Assembly: GCF_001896135.2 (NCBI RefSeq)
Contig: NZ_MPOH02000003.1
Coordinates: 127,653 to 191,652 of the forward strand
Length of the DNA: 64,000 nucleotides
Direction: 5' to 3'
DNA from: Streptomyces phaeoluteigriseus
GTDB lineage: Bacteria; Actinomycetota; Actinomycetes; Streptomycetales; Streptomycetaceae
Made by a program: the position numbers and the translations under genes. How positions within the stretch are numbered: position 1 is the first letter of the stretch; the number at the start of each line of letters is the position of its first letter. The notes below the pieces were generated by a model. That model searched no databases, was not told the origin of the DNA, and worked only from the letters and a program-made list of their open reading frames with translations. Below are positions 59,493 to 64,000 of this stretch, piece after piece.

Positions 59493-60539
59493 ATGGAAGC
59501 TTCGGCGTTCCTCATCGCCGGCCTGATCGTCGCGCTGATCGCGGTCTTCACCGTGGTGCGGGCCGTGCGCATCGTGCCCCAGGCGCGCGCCCGCAACGTC
59601 GAACGGCTCGGCCGCTACCACCGGACGCTGAAACCCGGCCTCAGCCTCGTGATTCCTTTCATCGACCGTGTGTATCCGGTGATCGACCTCCGGGAACAGG
59701 TCGTCTCCTTCAAACCACAGCCGGTGATCACCGAGGACAATCTCGTCGTCGAGATCGACACCGTGCTGTATTTCCAGGTCACCGATCCGCGAGCGGCCTT
59801 CTACGAGATCGCCAGCTTCCTGCAGGCCGTCGAACAGCTCACCGTCACCACATTGCGCAACGTGGTGGGATCCATGGATCTGGAAAAGACCCTCACCTCG
59901 CGCGACACCATCAACAGCCAGCTCCGTGGCGTGCTCGACGAGGCCACGGGCAAATGGGGACTCAGGGTCAACCGCGTGGAGATCAAGGCCATCGACCCGC
60001 CCCAGTCCATCAAGGACGCGATGCAGAAGCAGATGCGGGCCGAGCGGGACAAGCGGGCCGCGATCCTCGGGGCCGAAGGGCAACGCCAGTCACAGATCCT
60101 CACCGCCGAAGGCGACAAGCAGGCCGCCGTCCTGCGCGCCGAGGGCAACCGTACGGCCGCGATCCTCCAGGCCGAAGGGCAGTCACGGGCCATCGACGAG
60201 GTGTTCCAGGCCGTGCACCGCAACGATCCCGACCCCAAGCTGCTCGCCTACCAGTACCTCCAGGCGCTGCCCCAACTCGCGCAGGGTCCGGGCAACAACT
60301 TCTGGGTGATCCCCAGCGAGATCACCTCCGCGCTCGCGGACGTCTCACGTGCGTTCAGCGAGGTGCTGCCGCAGTCACCGGCCACACGCGAGAAGCTGTC
60401 GGACGACGGGGCGGCCCAGGCCGCCAGCGATGCCGCGCAGGCCGCGGAAGCGGCTGCCGAGGCCCTCGCCGACGCGGCCAAGGCCGACCCGGGCACCCCG
60501 AGGGCGCTCCCGGACGACCGGGGCTCCACGAGCGGGTGA
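59493..60539 (+). CDS. SPFH/stomatin-like (QmcA) membrane protein
   Basis: 348 residues. One N-terminal membrane segment, then the SPFH domain: ERLGRYHRTLKPGLSLVIPF, DLREQVVSFKPQPVITEDNL, VEIDTVLYFQVTDPRAAFYE and LRNVVGSMDLEKTLTSRDTI. A coiled-coil helix rich in A/E/K (about 195-260) follows (AERDKRAAILGAEGQRQSQI), typical of stomatin/HflK relatives, then an alanine-rich tail. It forms oligomers in membrane microdomains and works with the NfeD partner just upstream (3-bp gap). Highly conserved, so a housekeeping function is likely. Confidence 0.93.
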   Translation: MEASAFLIAGLIVALIAVFTVVRAVRIVPQARARNVERLGRYHRTLKPGLSLVIPFIDRVYPVIDLREQVVSFKPQPVITEDNLVVEIDTVLYFQVTDPRAAFYEIASFLQAVEQLTVTTLRNVVGSMDLEKTLTSRDTINSQLRGVLDEATGKWGLRVNRVEIKAIDPPQSIKDAMQKQMRAERDKRAAILGAEGQRQSQILTAEGDKQAAVLRAEGNRTAAILQAEGQSRAIDEVFQAVHRNDPDPKLLAYQYLQALPQLAQGPGNNFWVIPSEITSALADVSRAFSEVLPQSPATREKLSDDGAAQAASDAAQAAEAAAEALADAAKADPGTPRALPDDRGSTSG

Positions 60540-60691
60540 TCGACTTCTCGACCGGGTGACAAGGGCCGCAAGGGCACGGCGAGCGGAAAGTGCCGATGGG
60601 GGCGGCTTCCCGCCCTCGTCACCCTTCGCGCTCTCGTCGCTCTCCTTGACGTCGCCCCCCACAGGGCGACCCGACGTGCGCCGGATTCTGG

Positions 60692-61287
60692 TCAGTTCGA
60701 TCGGCGCAGTCCTGCGACGAGGACATCGACCAGTCGGCGTGCGTCGTAGCGGGAGTCGCTCTCCGCGCCGATGCAGAGGTTTCCGACGCCGCGCATCAGT
60801 TCGTAGGCCTCCAGGTCGGAGCGGATCTCGCCGGCGGCGGCCGCGGCTTCGAGCAACTGCGCGCACACGGGCACGAGGCGGTCGAGGAAGTAGGAGTGCA
60901 GTGTGTCGAAGCCGGCGTTGTCGGACTGGAGCACGGCGGCGAGTCCGTGCTTGGTGACCAGGAAGTCGACGAAGAGTTTGATCCACTGCCCGAGGGCGGC
61001 ATGGGGAGTGGGGCCGGCGCCAGCAGGGCGGGGCCGGCCTCGGCGCAGGCTTCGACCTGGTGCCGGTACACGGCGATGATGAGGTCCGCTCGCGTCGGGA
61101 AGTGGCGGTAGATCGTGCCCAGTCCGACGCCGGCCCGGGCCGCGATGTCGCGGACCGGCGCCTCCACGCCCGACGTGACGAAGACAGCGGCAGCCGCGTC
61201 GAGAAGGGTTTCCTTGTTGCGCCGCGCGTCCTTCCTCTTGGACGGGGCTGTTTCTCCCTTGCTCGCGCGCTCGTCGCTGTCGCTCAC
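60692..61287 (-). CDS. TetR-family regulator; apparent frameshift
   Basis: About 198 residues after adding one C near 61011. Helix-turn-helix: KETLLDAAAAVFVTSGVEAP and VRDIAARAGVGLGTIYRHFP, a classical TetR DNA-binding domain. The ligand domain continues in the next frame (HAALGQWIKLFVDFLVTKHG; LEAYELMRGVGNLCIGAESD). GTG at 61287 gives the full protein. It lies divergent from an aldo/keto reductase start, the usual layout for a regulator of that oxidoreductase, of which only fragments remain. Confidence 0.85.
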
Positions 61288-61498
61288 CGCGTGACTCCTT
61301 CCGCCGCCGACCTGCCAAGCGGAACGTTGTTCCGTATCGTCTTTTCCGGAACGAGGTTCCGCTTGCTCATGATGTCAGAGCCGGGATCGGTCACCAAGCC
61401 GTGCACGGCCACCGAGCCATGCCCGACCACGAGCGACACGGCGCCACCGAGCCGAGCATCGACACCACGCTTCCCCCGTCTTTGGAGGAGACACGGTC

Positions 61499-61683
61499 AT
61501 GCCGTACCGCACCTTGGGACGCACCGGTGTACAGGTCACCTCCCTCGCGCTCGGCGCGATGAACTGCGCCATCGGCGAGGCGATCGACGCGAGAACGCCG
61601 GCTTCCGGCACACCGTCCTCGGGCTGCCGGCGCCGTACCCCGCCGACGTCGCCCGGTGGGTCACGGACGAGTTGATCAGTTTG
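61499..61683 (+). pseudogene. chimeric scar: aldo/keto reductase start joined to LLM-class oxidoreductase tail
   Basis: A proper start with GGAGGAG at 61499 reads MPYRTLGRTGVQVTSLALGA, the standard beginning of an aldo/keto reductase (R.LG.tG..vs.l.LG). After about 26 codons the homology stops, and from about 61580 another frame reads FRHTVLGLPAPYPADVARWV then TDELIS, the C-terminal end of F420/FMN LLM-class oxidoreductases. The two fragments come from different genes and imply one deletion between them (junction about 61570-61590). No functional product is expected. Confidence 0.75.
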
Positions 61684-61718
61684 CGGGCCGGGGGTCTGAG
61701 GGCCCGGACCGGGCCGGG

Positions 61719-62135
61719 TCACCTCCAGGGCGGCACGAGCAGGTTGTGCACCTCCTGCCCGGCGAAGATCAGGGCGTCGGGGTGGCCGAGGTCGATGGCG
61801 AGCGCCAGTTCCTCGTCGGTGGGCCAGTTGGCCGCCAGCAGGCCGAGCTGCACCTGATGGCCGAGGCGTACGTCGGGGAGCGTCTGGAGCATGCGCTCCA
61901 CCGACGTGAAGACGGGAACCGTATGTGGTTGCGGGGGATCGTCGATCACCGGGAGGGTCAGCCGGCCGTCCTCCGGGGAACGGCGGGCGACGAACTCGAC
62001 CGGCTCCGGAACCAGGATGTCGCAGGCGACCAGCGTGTCCAGCACGGCCCGGTTGTCGGGCGTGCGGTTGAGGTCGCGCAGTGCTTCCTGCGCGGCCGCC
62101 ACGAGCAGTTCGTCGGGGATGCTGTCGTCGCGCAT
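61719..62135 (-). CDS. SseB-like N-terminal domain protein
   Basis: 138 residues. IPDELLVAAAQEALRDLNRT, CDILVPEPVEFVARRSPEDG, TVPVFTSVERMLQTLPDVRL and LGHPDALIFAGQEVHNLLVP match the SseB/SUKH-like N-terminal domain family, small proteins often encoded near type VI/VII-type effectors or in stress contexts in actinobacteria. No enzymatic residues are visible. ATG 62133-62135 follows GGGGTGAAGCG. It is monocistronic, facing the scar at 61499. Confidence 0.75.
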   Translation of the reverse strand: MRDDSIPDELLVAAAQEALRDLNRTPDNRAVLDTLVACDILVPEPVEFVARRSPEDGRLTLPVIDDPPQPHTVPVFTSVERMLQTLPDVRLGHQVQLGLLAANWPTDEELALAIDLGHPDALIFAGQEVHNLLVPPWR

Positions 62136-62878
62136 CGCTTCACCCCCTCGTGGCCCCCGCCGGACCGCCGGGTGCCGGATGCGCCGGGCGGCGCGTGTGC
62201 CATCACCTTCCCGGTACCCGTGGCCGGATCCGCCCATGCCGTGTCCCTGTACGCGAGAGAAGTCGGCTGGTGCCGAGGGCGGATGCGCACTCCGGCAGGG
62301 GGTCCGACAGGTGATCGGCCGTCCCGCTGTCGGGAAGGCCGGGGCCCCGAGTTCCCGACAGGGACGCGGGCCGTCGCCGCGGCCGTAGGGCGATTGACGC
62401 CGCCGGGCACGGGTACCCGGGCGCGCATGAAGTGGCGGCAGGTGCAGGGCTCCCCGGCCGTGCTCCACGCGGTGGTCCTGCATCCGGACGAGGAAGTGGT
62501 CGCCGAGTTCACCGGCTGCGCCCGCGCCCAGTCCCCGAGGGCGTCCCGGGTGACCTCTGTCGGCGCGTCCTCTCAGGCCACCGCCGCCTGGTTCGACCGC
62601 GCCGCCAAGGACCACCGGCGGACGAGGGTGGACGAGCAGTGCGCGGCGCTGTCGCCGGGGGACATCGCCGCCGACGAGGACGAGCCGACCCGCACCCGCA
62701 CGCCGTACTGGGACCCGCGGACGACACGACCCATGGCGGGCACCCGCCGGACGGCCGGGTGCGGCCGACGCCGGAGGTCGTCGTCCGGGACGGTCAGCAG
62801 GCACTCCCGCAGATCCACCGTGCCGATCTCGGACCGGCACTGAACAACCCGCCGCGGAACAGCACCGGGGAGCGACTC
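62136..62878. other. gap with an uncertain open frame
   Basis: A plus-strand frame from ATG 62428 (MKWRQVQGSPAVLHAVVLHP, VVAEFTGCARAQSP) runs to 62843 with 138 codons, no ribosome site and no recognisable family. The adjacent frame ends NNPPRNSTGERL next to the following gene. Either might be a decayed gene; I do not call it. Confidence 0.35.
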
Positions 62879-63186
62879 ATGACGGACCCGGAATTCCTCG
62901 CCGCCGTGCGGGAGCAGGGCGGGTACGCCGACAACGCCGAGGCGGCACGCGTCAGCGAGGCCGTGCCGAGCACCCTCGGGGAGCGTCCGCGACCGACCGT
63001 GGCCGGCCATCTGGCGGACCAACTGCCCCTGTGGATCAGCCGATTCGTCACCCGGGGGAGAACACCGGGCGGAGCTGGGGCGTGCACGAGTTCGTCCACC
63101 AGGTGGCGCGCGCGGCCGCCGACGACGAGGAGACCGCCCTGCCGGGCGGCTACGCGGCGCTCCTCGGCCACACCGAACGCACCTGA
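62879..63186 (+). pseudogene. DUF2267 protein with frameshift and internal deletion
   Basis: The ATG at 62879 opens MTDPEFLAAVREQGGYADNA and LADQLPLWISRFVTRG, the N-terminal half of a DUF2267 repeat protein. One G is missing in the CCCGGGGGAG run at 63052-63061; afterwards the correct frame reads WGVHEFVHQVARAAADDEET then LPGGYAALLGHTERT. The usual second half between 'DDEET' and 'LPGGYAALLGH' (about 45 residues) is absent, so an in-frame deletion removed part of the second repeat as well. The frame loss could be a sequencing slip; the deletion could not. Confidence 0.75.
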
Positions 63187-63214
63187 CGACTCACGCGTTG
63201 AGGAGATGACTCGA

Positions 63215-63496
63215 ATGCGGTTCCTCGGACTGATACTCCTTGTCGCCGCCGGCGCCTTCACGGGCCTGGTGATCGCCGACAACCTGTCCGGCGGACCCCG
63301 GTACACGGTGTCCGTGCTCGGCCGGGAGATCGCCACCATGAACACGCTCGCGATCTTCTGCTCCGGCCTCGCGCTGGCCCTGATCTTCTGTCTGGGCCTG
63401 GCCATGGTGAAGGGGAGCGCCACACATCGCCGTCACCGCAGGACGGGAAGGACCGACCCGTACGAGACGCACGACGCGACCCCGATGCACCCCTGA
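63215..63496 (+). CDS. two-helix small membrane protein (LapA-like)
   Basis: 93 residues. Two hydrophobic helices (LGLILLVAAGAFTGLVIADN; TLAIFCSGLALALIFCLGLA) flank a short outer loop, followed by a basic tail (HRRHRRTGRTDPYETHD). The layout matches DUF1049/LapA-like small membrane proteins. The ATG at 63215 is nine bases from GAGGAG; an in-frame ATG at 63206 lies too close to it. Confidence 0.75.
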   Translation: MRFLGLILLVAAGAFTGLVIADNLSGGPRYTVSVLGREIATMNTLAIFCSGLALALIFCLGLAMVKGSATHRRHRRTGRTDPYETHDATPMHP

Positions 63497-63554
63497 CGTG
63501 ACGGGGGGCGGCCGGCCCCGGCGCGCTCCGCACCTGCGTCGACAACGGCTCGCG

Positions 63555-63983
63555 TCAACGGTTCGGGGCGGCCTCGCTCACGCCCAGCAGGGCCGCGTGA
63601 GGGTGCTGCTCGGTGACGGCGAGGTCGCCGAGACTCACGATGCCGACCGGGCAGCCGCCGTGCTCGACGACCGGGAGGCGCCGCACGGCGTGCCGCCGCA
63701 TCAGCTCGATCGCGTGATCCGTGGTGTCGTCCGGCGCCAGGGTCACCACCGGCGGGCGGGTGCACACCGTGCCGACGGCCGTCTCGGCCGGGTCGAGGCC
63801 CTCGGCGACGGCTCGGATCACGATGTCCCGGTCGGTGAGCACGCCGAACAGATCACTGTCGTACGTCACCAGGACATCGCCGATGTCCTCTTCGCGCATC
63901 AGACGGGCGGCGCGCGCCACCGTCGTCATCGGCTCGACGGCGGCCGTGCCGGACGACATCACGTCGCGTATCTGCCTGGTCAT
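63555..63983 (-). CDS. CBS-domain pair protein
   Basis: 142 residues. Two CBS motifs fill the protein: IRDVMSSGTAAVEPMTTVAR with GDVLVTYDSDLFGVLTDRDI (first) and PPVVTLAPDDTTDHAIELMR with AVRRLPVVEHGGCPVGIVSL (second). Bateman modules bind adenine nucleotides and regulate partners; stand-alone forms like this are often stress-induced in Streptomyces. ATG 63983 follows GGAGG read on this strand (CCTCC at the right edge). The gene is complete within the window. Confidence 0.92.
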   Translation of the reverse strand: MTRQIRDVMSSGTAAVEPMTTVARAARLMREEDIGDVLVTYDSDLFGVLTDRDIVIRAVAEGLDPAETAVGTVCTRPPVVTLAPDDTTDHAIELMRRHAVRRLPVVEHGGCPVGIVSLGDLAVTEQHPHAALLGVSEAAPNR

Positions 63984-64000
63984 GGGGACCTCCTGGTCCT

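Noticed and set aside
62428..62843. 138-codon plus-strand frame
   Set aside because: No ribosome site, no recognisable domain and poor amino-acid composition in its second half. Left as uncertain.
1..64000. Transposase or insertion-sequence ends
   Set aside because: The many gene fragments suggested mobile elements, but no transposase fragment or terminal inverted repeat pair could be identified at the junctions.
1..64000. tRNA or rRNA genes
   Set aside because: No T-loop GGTTCRANTCC with a matching acceptor stem was found, and no rRNA-like stretch exists.

Overview
The base composition (about 70% or more G+C throughout), frequent GTG starts, GGAGG-type ribosome binding sites, one rare TTA leucine codon and the gene families present all point to a Streptomyces-type actinobacterial chromosome. 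The mixture of accessory metabolism, regulators, duplicated functions and decaying fragments suggests a chromosome arm rather than the core. I see no tRNA or rRNA genes, no complete insertion sequence and no CRISPR array.

Layout. 0-6 kb: the 5' end of an iron-box-controlled ferredoxin-NADP reductase (fprA), a membrane-anchored PP2C/anti-sigma-type phosphatase, a TetR remnant, a DUF72 protein and a lipoprotein. 6-6.6 kb: cysteine-free ribosomal proteins L33 and L36, separated by a 31-bp minisatellite. 7-13.8 kb: a rhomboid-like membrane protein, YihY, the glycerol genes glpF-glpK and a second PP2C phosphatase. 14-21.5 kb: a berberine-bridge-type flavoprotein, a GNAT protein, then glpD-tetR divergent from agpS-dgk, a block also seen in Mycobacterium tuberculosis (Rv2249c-Rv2252) that suggests glycerol-phosphate/ether-lipid metabolism. 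21.6-22.5 kb: a deletion scar joining the 3' ends of two carbohydrate-active genes. 23-27.5 kb: a lipoprotein, a secreted serine hydrolase, OsmC, a membrane protein and a truncated gene. 27.6-31.7 kb: a terminal-oxidase module (ctaD, a small coupled membrane protein, ctaG, DUF2243, SPW protein). 32-38 kb: MerR, a DEAD-box helicase with a strong leader hairpin, a rhomboid protease, HxlR and PaaI. 38.4-46.9 kb: RecQ, a hemerythrin plus ferritin-like pair, zinc alcohol dehydrogenase, DUF1360, LysR and PhzF. 47.7-50.4 kb: a CdsA homologue translationally coupled to a GNAT-aminotransferase fusion. 51.4-57.2 kb: GAF-ANTAR, a YbdK-type ligase, and a three-gene membrane operon whose first two products share a glycine-rich 'ATGSHG' module. 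57.2-64 kb: NIPSNAP, GNAT, SRPBCC, NfeD-SPFH, TetR, scars, SseB-like, DUF2267 remnant, a small membrane protein and a CBS protein.

Two window-wide patterns stand out. First, at least seven otherwise normal genes are each interrupted by what looks like the loss of a single G or C, usually in a short G/C run. This is more likely a systematic sequencing error than seven independent mutations, although some could be real. Second, there are many gene fragments (GH36, CBM35-like, cutinase, carotenoid oxygenase, aldo/keto reductase joined to an LLM oxidoreductase tail, TetR, DUF4235, DUF2267) and many short tandem repeats of 13-31 bp next to gene ends, so the region is actively rearranging.

The best candidates for undescribed biology are the operon at 53999-57190 (membrane protein with SPFVG-type motif, small ATGSHG protein, membrane-anchored extracytoplasmic protein; a TTA codon suggests bldA control) and the coupled pair at 47776-50357 (acyltransferase-aminotransferase fusion plus CDP-diacylglycerol synthase homologue), which could make a modified lipid or amino-lipid. 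Function for both is inference.
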